Origin: Chromatiales bacterium
GTDB taxonomy: Bacteria > Pseudomonadota > Gammaproteobacteria > UBA6429 > Thiohalophilaceae
Length of the DNA: 49,233 nt
Assembly: GCA_027076325.1 (NCBI GenBank)
Contig: JALTJZ010000052.1
Coordinates: 1-49,233 of the forward strand
Reading direction: 5' to 3'
Positions 32,730-42,206 of the stretch are shown one piece after another. Made by a program: the position numbers and the translations under genes. How positions within the stretch are numbered: the stretch's first letter is position 1; each line of letters opens with the position of its first letter. The notes beneath the pieces were generated by a model that did not search any database, was not told the DNA's origin, and was given only the letters and a program-made list of their open reading frames with translations.

Positions 32730-34064
32730 TTAAATAGCGTAGGCCTTCCGCAATAAGCTTAAAGGGTGTGTTGGTACTGACTTATTTTGGGTGTCATTCA
32801 AACCATTCTCAATTTGGTGCCCGGCCATGGGGCAATCACTGGAATAGTAATCAGCCTCAAACTGTTTTACTTTGTTCACTACCGGCCGGGCTATTTTCAT
32901 GGATATTTTATGGAACTCAACTTTTACTGCATAGGTGCCGTCATGTCCTGAACAACGTTCAATCGGCAATACTTCGGTATCGGGAACAAGCTGAAGTAGA
33001 TCACGGGTTTTCATGCCAATTTTTTGTACTCGTAAATGGCAGGCAACCTGATAGGCTATTTTTCCAAGCGGCTGTTTAAAGTCGAGTTTTAATTTATCTT
33101 CTTTATGCCGCAACATTAAATATTCAAACGGATCATAAAAGGCCTGCTGTACTTTTTGAACATCTGTATTATCAGGGAACATTAATGGTAGTTCCTGTTT
33201 AAACATTAATACACACGAAGGCACGGCGGCCACCAGATCGAAACCGGCATCCACTAATTTAGCCAGCACAGGAATATTCACCTGCATGGCTTTTTCGACG
33301 GCTTCCAGATCACCCAACTCCAGTTTTGGCATACCACAGCACTGTTCTTTTTCTGCAAGGGTGGTTTGAATACCGTTGTGTTCAAAAATAGTAACCAGAT
33401 CGTCATTAAGCTGAGGCTCATTGATATTGCAATAGCAGGTTGCAAACAAAGCCACCTTGCCGGTTGTTTTGTTACCCGCATCAACCGTTGTCACCGTGCT
33501 ACCTTTATAACGGGAACGAAATGAGGAACTATGATACTCGGGCAACACGGCATCGGCATGCACACCTAAAACAGATTGCAGGGCTTTGCGTGCTGGTTTT
33601 AGTTTATTAATGAAATTGACTGTTTGAGCGACAACCGGTGTCCCCACCAGTTTGCCGACTGTATCAGTTGCCGATAATAATTTATCGCGGGAAGATGCAC
33701 CCTGCTGTTTAAACTTAACCGCTTTGGCGCGCAACATCACATGCGGAAAATCAAGGTTCCATTCATGTGGTGGCACATAGGGGCACTTGGTTAAATAACA
33801 AAGATCACATAAATAACAGTGGTCGACCACTTTCCAGTAGTCTTTTTTAGCGACACTATCCACTTCCATGGTGCTGGACTCATCGACCAAATCAAAGAGC
33901 GTCGGGAAAGCGTTACATAAACTGACACAACGACGGCAACCATGACAAATGTCATAGACACGCTCCAGTTCACTGAATAAAGCATCCTCATTATAAAATT
34001 CTGGCGCTTTCCAGTTAAGCGGATGACGTGTTGGTGCTTCTAAACTGCCCTCACGAGGAGCCAT
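32730..34064 (-). CDS. CCG-type Fe-S protein, GlpC/HdrD-like
   Basis: A 444-residue cytoplasmic protein. It has two 4Fe-4S motifs near the N-terminus (C-H-G-C-R-R-C-V-S-L-C near residue 38; C-Y-L-C-D-L-C-Y-L-T-K-C-P near 82) and two cysteine-rich domains (A-T-C-Y-C-N-I, E-Q-C-C-G-M-P, V-P-S-C-V-L-M; then A-C-H-L-R, R-C-S-G-H-D-G, D-C-P-M-A-G). This layout is shared with GlpC and heterodisulfide reductase D, but the genomic partners (rubrerythrin, DUF3501) define a separate group of unknown substrate. An electron-transfer role toward rubrerythrin is inferred. The ribosome site is AAGGA. Confidence 0.88.
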   Translation of the reverse strand: MAPREGSLEAPTRHPLNWKAPEFYNEDALFSELERVYDICHGCRRCVSLCNAFPTLFDLVDESSTMEVDSVAKKDYWKVVDHCYLCDLCYLTKCPYVPPHEWNLDFPHVMLRAKAVKFKQQGASSRDKLLSATDTVGKLVGTPVVAQTVNFINKLKPARKALQSVLGVHADAVLPEYHSSSFRSRYKGSTVTTVDAGNKTTGKVALFATCYCNINEPQLNDDLVTIFEHNGIQTTLAEKEQCCGMPKLELGDLEAVEKAMQVNIPVLAKLVDAGFDLVAAVPSCVLMFKQELPLMFPDNTDVQKVQQAFYDPFEYLMLRHKEDKLKLDFKQPLGKIAYQVACHLRVQKIGMKTRDLLQLVPDTEVLPIERCSGHDGTYAVKVEFHKISMKIARPVVNKVKQFEADYYSSDCPMAGHQIENGLNDTQNKSVPTHPLSLLRKAYAI

Positions 34065-34146
34065 AGGGTATATCCTTCAAATTTAGTAACAAGACCTGGA
34101 TTATCTCTCCAGCCATCCGGAAATGATGGCCAGAGAAACAACGTGT

Positions 34147-34566
34147 TTAATCGTCCAGATTATCTAATGCTTTCTGGAAACGATTCGCATGCGAACGCTC
34201 TGCTTTGGCTAATGTTTCAAACCAGTCTGCAATCTCATCAAAATTTTCTTCACGTGCTGCTTTCGCCATGCCTGGGTACATATCAGTATACTCATGTGTT
34301 TCACCGGCAATGGCAGCTTTTAAGTTGTCACTGGTAGAACCAATTGGGAGCCCCGTTGCTGGATCACCACTTTCTTCCAGGTACTCCAGATGACCGTGCG
34401 CATGGCCCGTTTCACCTTCAGCCGTTGAGCGGAAAACCGTAGACACATCGTTATAGCCTTCAACGTCTGCTTTTGCTGCAAAATATAAATAACGACGATT
34501 CGCCTGTGATTCACCCGCAAACGCATCTTTTAAGTTTTGTTCTGTTTTACTTCCTTTTAAGGACAT
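34147..34566 (-). CDS. Rubrerythrin (diiron domain only)
   Basis: A 139-residue four-helix ferritin-like protein with the diiron ligands in two E...E-x-x-H sets ([24 protein letters not shown]). It has no C-terminal rubredoxin domain, so an external reductase is needed. Rubrerythrins reduce hydrogen peroxide in anaerobes and microaerophiles. The strong GAGGTGA ribosome site suggests high expression. It is the first gene of the rubrerythrin / Fe-S protein / DUF3501 operon. Confidence 0.94.
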   Translation of the reverse strand: MSLKGSKTEQNLKDAFAGESQANRRYLYFAAKADVEGYNDVSTVFRSTAEGETGHAHGHLEYLEESGDPATGLPIGSTSDNLKAAIAGETHEYTDMYPGMAKAAREENFDEIADWFETLAKAERSHANRFQKALDNLDD

Positions 34567-34967
34567 ATGTCACCTCTTTTTGTTATCGATTGATAAATAG
34601 TTAATCTCAGACTGACTACAAAGTCATTTGAGAAACTCATTCTAACTACAGGCCAATATACTCCAGAACCTGATTTAGAATCAGTCTAAATTGGTATGAA
34701 AAATAGCCCAGATAGAACCAGGTGTCAAGTTAATTTAAGTCGTACCAGGAATCAGGCACTCAGTTAGATAATAGTTCACGCATCGCAATAAAAACAGTGA
34801 GTTAGATCAATTTCAGGTTTAATAAACAGGCTGCTCATAGCCGTAAACAACTCCGCTTACGTGCACTACATACAGGTTACACATTTTACTTTTATACCTA
34901 CCCAGCAAGCTGCGGGGGAAAAACCCCTCAGCGATTAAAGCCGTTGCGTGTGTTGTATTTCTGCCCT
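34567..34967. other. Intergenic region, 401 nt
   Basis: It lies upstream of rubrerythrin and downstream of ccmI. A hairpin with one mismatch (GCTGCGGGG 34909-34917, CCCCTCAGC 34924-34932) could end the ccm transcript but lacks a T run. No OxyR, Fur or FNR site is clear to me. Confidence 0.4.
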
Positions 34968-36236
34968 TTACGGCAGCACGGTATTAATGAGCACGGTCAC
35001 AGGCTGCGCATCTTTTACTGTTACTGCACCAGAGCGCCCCAGTAAGTCACCACTTTGTGGTGTTGCCTGGCCTGATTTCGAAACCCGAGCAATGATGTCC
35101 ACTTTCGCAAAATTAGAAATCTTCATTGTCGGCTGCATCGCCATGCTGTCGTCCAGCACAACCCTCACAGGAAGATCTTTTACTTGCTTACGCACTATCG
35201 CCAATGGCATTTTAGAGCCGTTAGTGGCACGCGCATAAATCAACACATAGTCATCAGGAGAGACTTTGTTCTTATTGTCACGGGTTAACTTCACCGTTAC
35301 CCGAATACTTGCCGTGGTATTACCGCTATTTGGTTCCGCCTGCTGAACAGCCGTTGTGGCTTGCCCCGGTTTTACCGTGGGCTCTAGCCCCATTTTTCGT
35401 TCAGCCGCTATAATAAGTGACTTAACTTGCTCAACAGAACGAGGCTCATTGGCAATAATGGGTAATAATTTTTTCCATAGTTTAATTGCTGTTTTGCCAT
35501 CACCACTTTCCGCATAACCTAAACCGGCTAACCACAGAGCCATTGGATTGTCCGGCTTTTTATCCAGCGCTTTTTTAATTAGCTCAAAAGGCTCACCCGC
35601 CATGCGCCCACCACGCTCCATGGTCATGGCGTCGGCAAGGGTAATTAAAACCGTAACATCATCACCAACCAGCTTACGTAAACGTTTTAATGCCGATACG
35701 GCACGATCATATTTTTTTAACGACATATAGGTACGCGCCAGGGTGTACCAGCCATCCGGGTTATCCGGATCTTTTTCCAGTTTTGATTCCAGTAGTAACG
35801 CCATCTCGTCAACAGAACCAAGGTGTTTTTTATCACCGGTTGACGACTGTACCTGTTGTGGCATCTGTGCAGCCCGGTCAATGCCCTCTGGTGTACCCCA
35901 TAACCAGTACAGAGCCAAAGCCATTAATGGAATGGCCGTAATGATCACGTAGGCATTTTTCTCTATTTTTGGTGAATCCGTCTGTTTTACTTCGCCATCA
36001 TGAATATCTTCTAATAATGACTTTTCAATTTCAATTTGAGTTTGCTCAAACTCCTGCTGTGAAAGCTCACCTTGCTCTAGCCGCTGCTCCAGTTCGGTTA
36101 AACGTTCTTTTGCTATTGCGGTATTTTGTAAATCAGTATCATCTTTATTGATCGCACGCTTACCCAGTAAAGCCGGCGCAATTAGCCACAAAACAAAAAT
36201 AATAAGCAGCAAAGAAAAAAACATAAAACCTATCAT
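34968..36236 (-). CDS. ccmI: Cytochrome c maturation protein CcmI
   Basis: A 422-residue apocytochrome chaperone. Two membrane helices lie near residues 3-20 and 100-115 with a cytoplasmic helical coil between (E-L-E-Q-R-L-E-Q-G-E-L). A periplasmic TPR region follows (W-Y-T-L-A-R-T-Y near residue 168), then a C-terminal beta domain from about 310 to the end. It is the full-length fused form rather than NrfG-like. It presents apocytochrome to CcmH/CcmF. The ATG overlaps the end of ccmH by 4 nt. It is the last gene of the ccm operon. Confidence 0.92.
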   Translation of the reverse strand: MIGFMFFSLLLIIFVLWLIAPALLGKRAINKDDTDLQNTAIAKERLTELEQRLEQGELSQQEFEQTQIEIEKSLLEDIHDGEVKQTDSPKIEKNAYVIITAIPLMALALYWLWGTPEGIDRAAQMPQQVQSSTGDKKHLGSVDEMALLLESKLEKDPDNPDGWYTLARTYMSLKKYDRAVSALKRLRKLVGDDVTVLITLADAMTMERGGRMAGEPFELIKKALDKKPDNPMALWLAGLGYAESGDGKTAIKLWKKLLPIIANEPRSVEQVKSLIIAAERKMGLEPTVKPGQATTAVQQAEPNSGNTTASIRVTVKLTRDNKNKVSPDDYVLIYARATNGSKMPLAIVRKQVKDLPVRVVLDDSMAMQPTMKISNFAKVDIIARVSKSGQATPQSGDLLGRSGAVTVKDAQPVTVLINTVLP

Positions 36237-36703
36237 GATGCATCATCCTTTTTTAATGTGCTCTTTAGTAACGCCTGTGCACGCTGATGCTCTGCAGCCG
36301 TTATTTCAACTGACTCTGTTTGAGTTCGCTGCCTGATAATTCTGAATAATACGATCATCGCTATCACGAAAAAAAGTAGTGGCCCCAGCCACAATAAAAG
36401 AGTAGTGGTCTTAAAAGGCGGCTTGTATAAAACAAAGTCGCCATAACGTTCTACCATAAAATCAACAATCTGCTGATTGCTTTTACCTTCTGAAATCATT
36501 TGATAAACCTTGTCGCGCATATCTTTAGCGAGGTCAGAATTGGAATCTTTTAAATTCTGATTCTGGCAAACCAGACAACGTAACTCATCGATCAACACGT
36601 TATAACGTGCTTCAAGTTCGGCTCGCTCAAACTGACGAAATTCAACACCAGCGTAAACAGAATTTAGCTGTAAAACAATAAATAGAAATATAAAAATGCG
36701 CAT
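36233..36703 (-). CDS. ccmH: Cytochrome c maturation thiol protein CcmH
   Basis: A 156-residue protein with signal peptide, the L-R-C-L-V-C-Q redox motif near residue 45 and a C-terminal membrane helix (L-L-L-W-L-G-P-L-L-F-F-V). It reduces the haem-binding cysteines of apocytochromes in the periplasm. It is short, as in split CcmH/CcmI systems. Confidence 0.95.
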   Translation of the reverse strand: MRIFIFLFIVLQLNSVYAGVEFRQFERAELEARYNVLIDELRCLVCQNQNLKDSNSDLAKDMRDKVYQMISEGKSNQQIVDFMVERYGDFVLYKPPFKTTTLLLWLGPLLFFVIAMIVLFRIIRQRTQTESVEITAAEHQRAQALLKSTLKKDDAS

Positions 36704-36725
36704 CGTAGTCTATACCTAAAGTAAA

Positions 36726-37262
36726 TTATTTTTCAGCTTGCAACTCTTTAATTAAAGGAATAACAATTTTATCCAGATCCTGAAAACTGATGGGGCCAAT
36801 GTGTTTGTAACGAATAATACCTTTTTTATCGATAAAGAAAGTTTCAGGCACACCATAAACGCCATAGTCAAAACCCGCCAAACCTTTTTGGTCGGTTACC
36901 ACTACATCGTATGGATTGCCCAGCTTTTTTAACCAGGCACGGGCTTCTGCATTAGTATCTTTGTAGTCAAAGCCAACAATAGCTACTATATTTTTTTTTG
37001 CCAGCTCATTGAGAACAGGGTGTTCCGCCCGGCAAGCATTGCACCATGATGCCCATATATTTAACAACCAGACTTTCCCCTTTAAGGCTTGCGGACTAAA
37101 GGTTACGGTTGGGTCATTCAAAAGGGGCAATTTGAAATCCGGTGCTGGCTTGCCTACCAAAGGTGACGGAACTTTACGTGGATCATTACTTAGCCCTGCG
37201 GCAAGCAGAGCAACTAATAAAACAAAAGCTATCAGCGGAAGCAGGAATTTTACTTTCAACAT
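36726..37262 (-). CDS. ccmG: Thiol:disulfide oxidoreductase CcmG/DsbE
   Basis: A 178-residue membrane-anchored periplasmic thioredoxin. One N-terminal helix, then the active site W-A-S-W-C-N-A-C-R near residue 75, with the G-V-Y-G-V-P-E-T-F cis-proline segment near 137. It keeps CcmH and apocytochromes reduced. The dipeptide between the cysteines (N-A) differs from the more common V-P, a small change that may tune redox potential. Confidence 0.95.
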   Translation of the reverse strand: MLKVKFLLPLIAFVLLVALLAAGLSNDPRKVPSPLVGKPAPDFKLPLLNDPTVTFSPQALKGKVWLLNIWASWCNACRAEHPVLNELAKKNIVAIVGFDYKDTNAEARAWLKKLGNPYDVVVTDQKGLAGFDYGVYGVPETFFIDKKGIIRYKHIGPISFQDLDKIVIPLIKELQAEK

Positions 37263-37271
37263 AACGATACC

Positions 37272-39203
37272 TTACTTCACTTTTCGATAACGTTTATCAG
37301 TTGCTGCCAATAAACCACCAAAGCCCATGATTAGTGTACCCAACCAAATCCAGCGAATAAACGGTTTATGGTATAGCCGCAACGCCCAACCACCCTGGTC
37401 ACCGCGTGGTTCGCCCATAGCAACAAACAGATCGCGGAAAAAACCGGCATCAATCGCCGCTTCGGTCATGGGGCTACGCTGTACAGTATAAATACGCTTT
37501 TCTGGCTCTAAATCAGCAATCATTTCGCCGTCTTTGCTAACAATAACATGCGCTCGCTCACCATGATAATTCGGCCCTACAATACGTTTTGAGCCTGCAA
37601 ACTTAAAATCATAGCCCGCTAAGGAATACGATCCCCCCGGTGTTAACATTACATCTTTTTCGGTTGAATAGATGGATGTTAAGGTAACCCCAACGGTAAA
37701 AACAGCAATGCCAACATGCGCAATGTGCATACCGTAAATTGCGCGCGGTGTTTTTTTCAGGCCATCCCATGAAATGCCTTTAGCCTTAAAACGTTGTTTA
37801 AAACTATAGCCCATATTCAGCACAACCCACCATGCCAGTGTGGTGCCTATCATTGCGCCCAGAGTAAAGGTTGGCATTGCAAAAGTGCTTAATGCACCCA
37901 GAACCAGGCTAATAAGCAGATAGATTAATAAGTGCTTTTTCACTCGCTGAACACTGTCCTGTTTCCAGCGAATAAAAACACCCACACTCATGAGCGCCAC
38001 TAACGGCACCATGATGGGCACAAAGACGCTATTAAAATAAGGGGGGCCAACCGAAATTTTACCCAAATTTAATGCATCAATAATAAGGGGATACAATGTA
38101 CCTAACAAAATGGTTGCCGTCGCAATAACCAACAAAATGTTATTTAATAAAAGCGCGGTTTCTTTTGAGAACCATGAAAAACGTGTGTTTGATTTAATCT
38201 CAGGCGCACGCCATGCGTATAAAGCTAATGAGCTCCCCACCACCAGCACCAGAAAGATTAATATAAATAAACCACGTTCCGGATCGCTGGCAAAAGAGTG
38301 CACCGAGGTCAACACACCGGAGCGAACTAAAAACGTACCTAACAAACTTAAAGAAAAAGCAAAAATAGCCAGTAATACTGTCCATGCTTTCAGGCTACCC
38401 CGTTTTTCGGTAACCGCTAAAGAATGGATAAGTGCCGTCGCCACTAACCAGGGCATAAACGATGCGTTTTCAACTGGATCCCAGAACCACCAGCCACCCC
38501 AGCCAAGTTCGTAATAAGCCCACCAACTTCCCAGTGAAATACCCAGTGTTAAAAATACCCATGCAATGCTCGTCCAGGGTCGTGACCAACGTGCCCAGGC
38601 AGCATCGAGCTTACCTGCGAGCATCGCAGCAATCGCAAAGGCAAAAGCAACCGACAAACCAACGTAACCCATATAAAGCATGGGCGGGTGAATAATTAAG
38701 CCAAAATCCTGTAGTAATGGGTTTAAGTCACGCCCTTCCAATGGTGCGGGGAAAATACGTTCAAATGGATTAGAGGTAACCAGTATAAAAAGGATAAAAC
38801 CGATACTGATAAACCCCATCACACTCAATACCCGTGCGATCATCACATCGGGTATTTTTTTGCTAAAAACAGCCACTGCTGAAGTCCACACACCTAACGT
38901 AAGTGCCCAAAGAAGCAGAGAACCTTCATGCGCACCCCACACAGCTGAAATCCGAAATTCCAGCGGCAAGCGGGTATTTGAATTATTCACTGCATACAGG
39001 ACAGAAAAATCATTCTGTATAAAAACATAAACCAGACAGCCAAAGGAAACCGTCAGACTTAAAAGTTGCGCTTGTGCTAGCGGGCGCGCCACACTGACCC
39101 AGGCCGGAATATTTTTTGCGGCACCAATTAGCGGCAGTGTTGCCAGTAAAATCGCCATAATCAAAGCCATTATCAGTGCAAATTGACCAAATTCAGGTAT
39201 CAC
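37272..39203 (-). CDS. ccmF: Haem lyase CcmF
   Basis: A 643-residue polytopic protein that joins haem to apocytochrome c. It contains the tryptophan-rich W-G-G-W-W-F-W-D-P-V-E-N motif (the WWD domain) near residue 235, conserved histidines, and about 15 helices. The start is GTG (39203-39201) preceded by AAAGGAA. It is 5 nt after ccmE. Confidence 0.96.
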   Translation of the reverse strand: MIPEFGQFALIMALIMAILLATLPLIGAAKNIPAWVSVARPLAQAQLLSLTVSFGCLVYVFIQNDFSVLYAVNNSNTRLPLEFRISAVWGAHEGSLLLWALTLGVWTSAVAVFSKKIPDVMIARVLSVMGFISIGFILFILVTSNPFERIFPAPLEGRDLNPLLQDFGLIIHPPMLYMGYVGLSVAFAFAIAAMLAGKLDAAWARWSRPWTSIAWVFLTLGISLGSWWAYYELGWGGWWFWDPVENASFMPWLVATALIHSLAVTEKRGSLKAWTVLLAIFAFSLSLLGTFLVRSGVLTSVHSFASDPERGLFILIFLVLVVGSSLALYAWRAPEIKSNTRFSWFSKETALLLNNILLVIATATILLGTLYPLIIDALNLGKISVGPPYFNSVFVPIMVPLVALMSVGVFIRWKQDSVQRVKKHLLIYLLISLVLGALSTFAMPTFTLGAMIGTTLAWWVVLNMGYSFKQRFKAKGISWDGLKKTPRAIYGMHIAHVGIAVFTVGVTLTSIYSTEKDVMLTPGGSYSLAGYDFKFAGSKRIVGPNYHGERAHVIVSKDGEMIADLEPEKRIYTVQRSPMTEAAIDAGFFRDLFVAMGEPRGDQGGWALRLYHKPFIRWIWLGTLIMGFGGLLAATDKRYRKVK

Positions 39204-39208
39204 GTTTT

Positions 39209-39652
39209 TTATTCCTTTATGTCTTCAGGGAGTTTCTTTTTCATACTGGCAGCCACTTCGGGTGGCATGTAATTTTCATCATGTTTGGCAAGCACTTCTT
39301 CAGCAACAAACTCGCCCTTGTTATTTAGTTTACCTTTGCTAATAATGCCCTGCCCCTCGCGAAACAGATCCGGTAAAATGCCATCGTATTTTACCGTAAC
39401 GGCTTTTTCGTTATCAGTAATATCAAACCACACTTCTGTGCTGGTATCTGATCTTTTTACACTGCCATCCACAACGATACCCCCCATGCGAAATAAACGA
39501 TTCACCGGTGCTTTACCTGCCTGCACATCCGATGGGGAAAAGTAAAACATCAGGTTCTGATTAAAGGCAACCAGCGCAAAACCCGTTGCCGTTGCAACAC
39601 CAATAATCATGATAATAATAAGAATGAGTCTACGTTTACGAAGGGGATGCAT
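39209..39652 (-). CDS. ccmE: Haem chaperone CcmE
   Basis: A 147-residue protein with an N-terminal anchor helix and a beta barrel. The haem-binding H-x-x-x-Y motif reads A-K-H-D-E-N-Y near residue 125. It receives haem from CcmC and hands it to CcmF. The ribosome site is AGGAGA, 7 nt from the ATG. Confidence 0.96.
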   Translation of the reverse strand: MHPLRKRRLILIIIMIIGVATATGFALVAFNQNLMFYFSPSDVQAGKAPVNRLFRMGGIVVDGSVKRSDTSTEVWFDITDNEKAVTVKYDGILPDLFREGQGIISKGKLNNKGEFVAEEVLAKHDENYMPPEVAASMKKKLPEDIKE

Positions 39653-39705
39653 TGTGTTTCTCCTGCTACTGCTTTAGCTGTGATTATTCCTGATACTTGC
39701 GCTGT

Positions 39706-39885
39706 TCACTCGGAACTCGATGATTGTTCATTCTGGATAATGCGCCGGATACGTTTTTCCAGTTGCCGTTTTTCTCTTAACGGTAAAATAATACTAAGCC
39801 CAAAGGCAAGCAGGACAATGCCATAAGACGACCAGACATAGCTGGCATAACCACCCATATGAATAAACTCATTAAATGAACCCAT
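39706..39885 (-). CDS. ccmD: Small membrane protein CcmD
   Basis: A 59-residue protein with one membrane helix (Y-G-I-V-L-L-A-F-G-L-S-I-I-L) followed by a basic tail (R-E-K-R-Q-L-E-K-R-I-R-R), and an N-terminal F-I-H-M-G-G-Y-A-S-Y-V-W segment that is a CcmD hallmark. Its ATG overlaps the ccmC stop (TAATG). CcmD assists release of haem-loaded CcmE from CcmABC. Confidence 0.92.
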   Translation of the reverse strand: MGSFNEFIHMGGYASYVWSSYGIVLLAFGLSIILPLREKRQLEKRIRRIIQNEQSSSSE

Positions 39886-40628
39886 TACGAACCATCCTTA
39901 AATAAAGTTGCAACCCACTGGCTACGTCGTTCCCGCCAAAGCAGATCATTTCGCGCACGAAGCAACACAACAATGGCATACAAAAATTTATGTGCAACGG
40001 CCATCAGCAATAACGGTATTAGCATACGAGTGTCAATCGATGGCTTATCAAACTTGGTAATGGTTGGCCCCTGATGCAGGGTACTCCACCATTCAACCGA
40101 GTAATGAATAATAGGAATATTCACCACACCCACTAAAGCCAGAATAGCAACAGCACGCGCTGCTTTACGTTTGTCATCAATGGCGCTGTATAAAGCAAGC
40201 ACACCCAGATATAAAAACAGCAATAATAACTCAGAAGTTAAACGTGCATCCCAAACCCACCAGGTGCCCCACATGGGTTTGCCCCAGATAGAACCGGTTA
40301 CCAGGGCTAAAAAAGTAAACACTGCCCCAATGTGTGCGCTATTAATAAGAATAATCTCTGCAATTTTTATTCGCCAGATTAACGCCATCGCACCGCTAAA
40401 GGCCATCACCATATAAACAAACATTGACATCCAGGCTGCGGGGACATGAATATAAATAATACGAAAACTATCACCTTGTTGATAATCGGCTGGTGCCAGT
40501 ACCAAACCACCATATAAACCTGTTGCAAATAAAATTAAACAGATCCCGCTTAACCACGGTAGCAAACGCCCGCTTAAAGCATAAAAGTAAGGCGGCGAGC
40601 CCAACTGATAAATAAAACGCATAATCAT
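39885..40628 (-). CDS. ccmC: Haem-handling membrane protein CcmC
   Basis: A 247-residue protein with six helices and the W-G-T-W-W-V-W-D-A-R WWD-type motif near residue 120. It attaches haem to CcmE. It starts 4 nt after ccmB and shares a TAATG junction with ccmD. Confidence 0.96.
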   Translation of the reverse strand: MIMRFIYQLGSPPYFYALSGRLLPWLSGICLILFATGLYGGLVLAPADYQQGDSFRIIYIHVPAAWMSMFVYMVMAFSGAMALIWRIKIAEIILINSAHIGAVFTFLALVTGSIWGKPMWGTWWVWDARLTSELLLLFLYLGVLALYSAIDDKRKAARAVAILALVGVVNIPIIHYSVEWWSTLHQGPTITKFDKPSIDTRMLIPLLLMAVAHKFLYAIVVLLRARNDLLWRERRSQWVATLFKDGS

Positions 40629-40632
40629 AAAA

Positions 40633-41301
40633 CTAACTCACACTCATTTTTAATGCGGCTGATGCTGCCCAGGGGGTTAAGCTTAACGACAGGAGTAATA
40701 AAGCAGATAACATGGCAATGGCCGCTACGGGTGGAAAACCGGATGCGGCTGCATCGACCGCCTGACTCGCAAATATTAAAACCGGCACATACAGCGGTAA
40801 AACAAGAAGCGACAGTATCACACCTCCACGGCGTAAACCAACGGTTAACGCAACCCCCACCGATCCAATTGCACTTAAAATGGGTGTACCTAACAACAGC
40901 GTTATAAATAATGTTTCTATACCTTCTATGGATAACCCTAAAAACAGTGCCAGTAAAGGCCCCACTATCACAACTGGCAAGCCGGTTATTAACCAGTGGG
41001 CAATAATTTTGGCAAGGATTAATAATGACATCGGCTGGGCACTGATAAGCATTTGTTCCAAAGAGCCATCTTCCATATCAGTACGAAAAATTCTGTCCAG
41101 ACTTAATAATGCAGACAGCAGCGCAGCTATCCAGATAATAGCCGGTGCAATTCTTTCCAGTATCGTTGCCTCTGCACCTATCCCTAACGGAAAGAGCACC
41201 ACCACCAGCACAAAAAACAAGACCGGGTTCATTAACTCAGCACGATGGCGTATCGCTAAAATTAAATCTCGTTGTAATATAATAAAAAATGCTTGTAACA
41301 T
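40633..41301 (-). CDS. ccmB: Haem exporter permease CcmB
   Basis: A 222-residue ABC permease with six helices. The conserved M-E-D-G-S-L-E-Q segment lies near residue 75. It pairs with CcmA to release holo-CcmE. The ATG is one base after the ccmA stop. Confidence 0.95.
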   Translation of the reverse strand: MLQAFFIILQRDLILAIRHRAELMNPVLFFVLVVVLFPLGIGAEATILERIAPAIIWIAALLSALLSLDRIFRTDMEDGSLEQMLISAQPMSLLILAKIIAHWLITGLPVVIVGPLLALFLGLSIEGIETLFITLLLGTPILSAIGSVGVALTVGLRRGGVILSLLVLPLYVPVLIFASQAVDAAASGFPPVAAIAMLSALLLLSLSLTPWAASAALKMSVS

Positions 41302-41302
41302 C

Positions 41303-41971
41303 TTATGCCACGGCCGATAAATTTAAACGCGTGCAACGCACATTCCTGATTTCTAACGATTGATGTGACGTTATCACCGCCAAACCACCCCGCTCAATGT
41401 GTGCCTGTATCGCCTGTTCTATAAAAGCTACTCCTTTGGTGTCTAAAGCGGTTAAAGGTTCATCCAATATCCACAATGCACTGTCATTTAATAAACAACG
41501 CGCAAAGGCCAGGCGCCGGCGCTGGCCGGCAGACAGATAAAAAGCAAGGGTGTCCTGTTTATTTTCCAGGCCGATATTTTTTAGAATCTCAGTGAGGATT
41601 TCTTTGTCCGATACCTTGTAGATGGAACGCGATAAAACCATCGCCACTCTCAAATTTTCGAGCACGGTTAAGTCCTGCTTGATACCATCACTGTGGCCCA
41701 CATAGCTCAACTGTAAATGGTAGTCATAGGCCTGCTTTTGAATAGAGACATTATCCCAGTACACCTCACCCTCATCCGCGATAGTCAGGCCACACAGCGC
41801 CCGTAACAAAGTTGTTTTACCGGAGCCGTTCTCACCTTCCAGGTGCAGGACTTCTTTGGGTTGCAGCTCAAAACTGATGTTCTGGAATAACCAGCGATCC
41901 TGCTTTTCGACTGATAGTTTTTTGACAGATAAGGTTTTGCTTCGAGTGTAAGCCGGTAGTGAGCTGAACAT
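41303..41971 (-). CDS. ccmA: ABC ATPase CcmA
   Basis: 222 residues from ATG 41971, preceded by GGAAGAG; a TTG at 41986 would add five. Walker A reads G-E-N-G-S-G-K-T-T near residue 48, the ABC signature L-S-A-G-Q-R-R-R near 145, and Walker B L-W-I-L-D-E-P. It is the ATPase of the CcmABCD complex and first gene of the nine-gene ccm operon. Confidence 0.95.
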   Translation of the reverse strand: MFSSLPAYTRSKTLSVKKLSVEKQDRWLFQNISFELQPKEVLHLEGENGSGKTTLLRALCGLTIADEGEVYWDNVSIQKQAYDYHLQLSYVGHSDGIKQDLTVLENLRVAMVLSRSIYKVSDKEILTEILKNIGLENKQDTLAFYLSAGQRRRLAFARCLLNDSALWILDEPLTALDTKGVAFIEQAIQAHIERGGLAVITSHQSLEIRNVRCTRLNLSAVA

Positions 41972-42206
41972 TTTCTTCTCTTCCAAATGTAACCGAAAGC
42001 TAAGAATACACGTTTAAGAACTAATTAATAAGCTAATAAGGGCAATATTCCTTGACTGGCGGTTTAAATTTCCAAACAGCCCCTTTCTGCCACCCTCTGT
42101 TCTATATTTGGGTATCGGTTTAACCCGTTTTTTTTACTGATCAGCACAACTTATGGGATAAAACCTTATTTTTTATACAGTTATTAGCCTTTAGCCAGGC
42201 AAGGCG

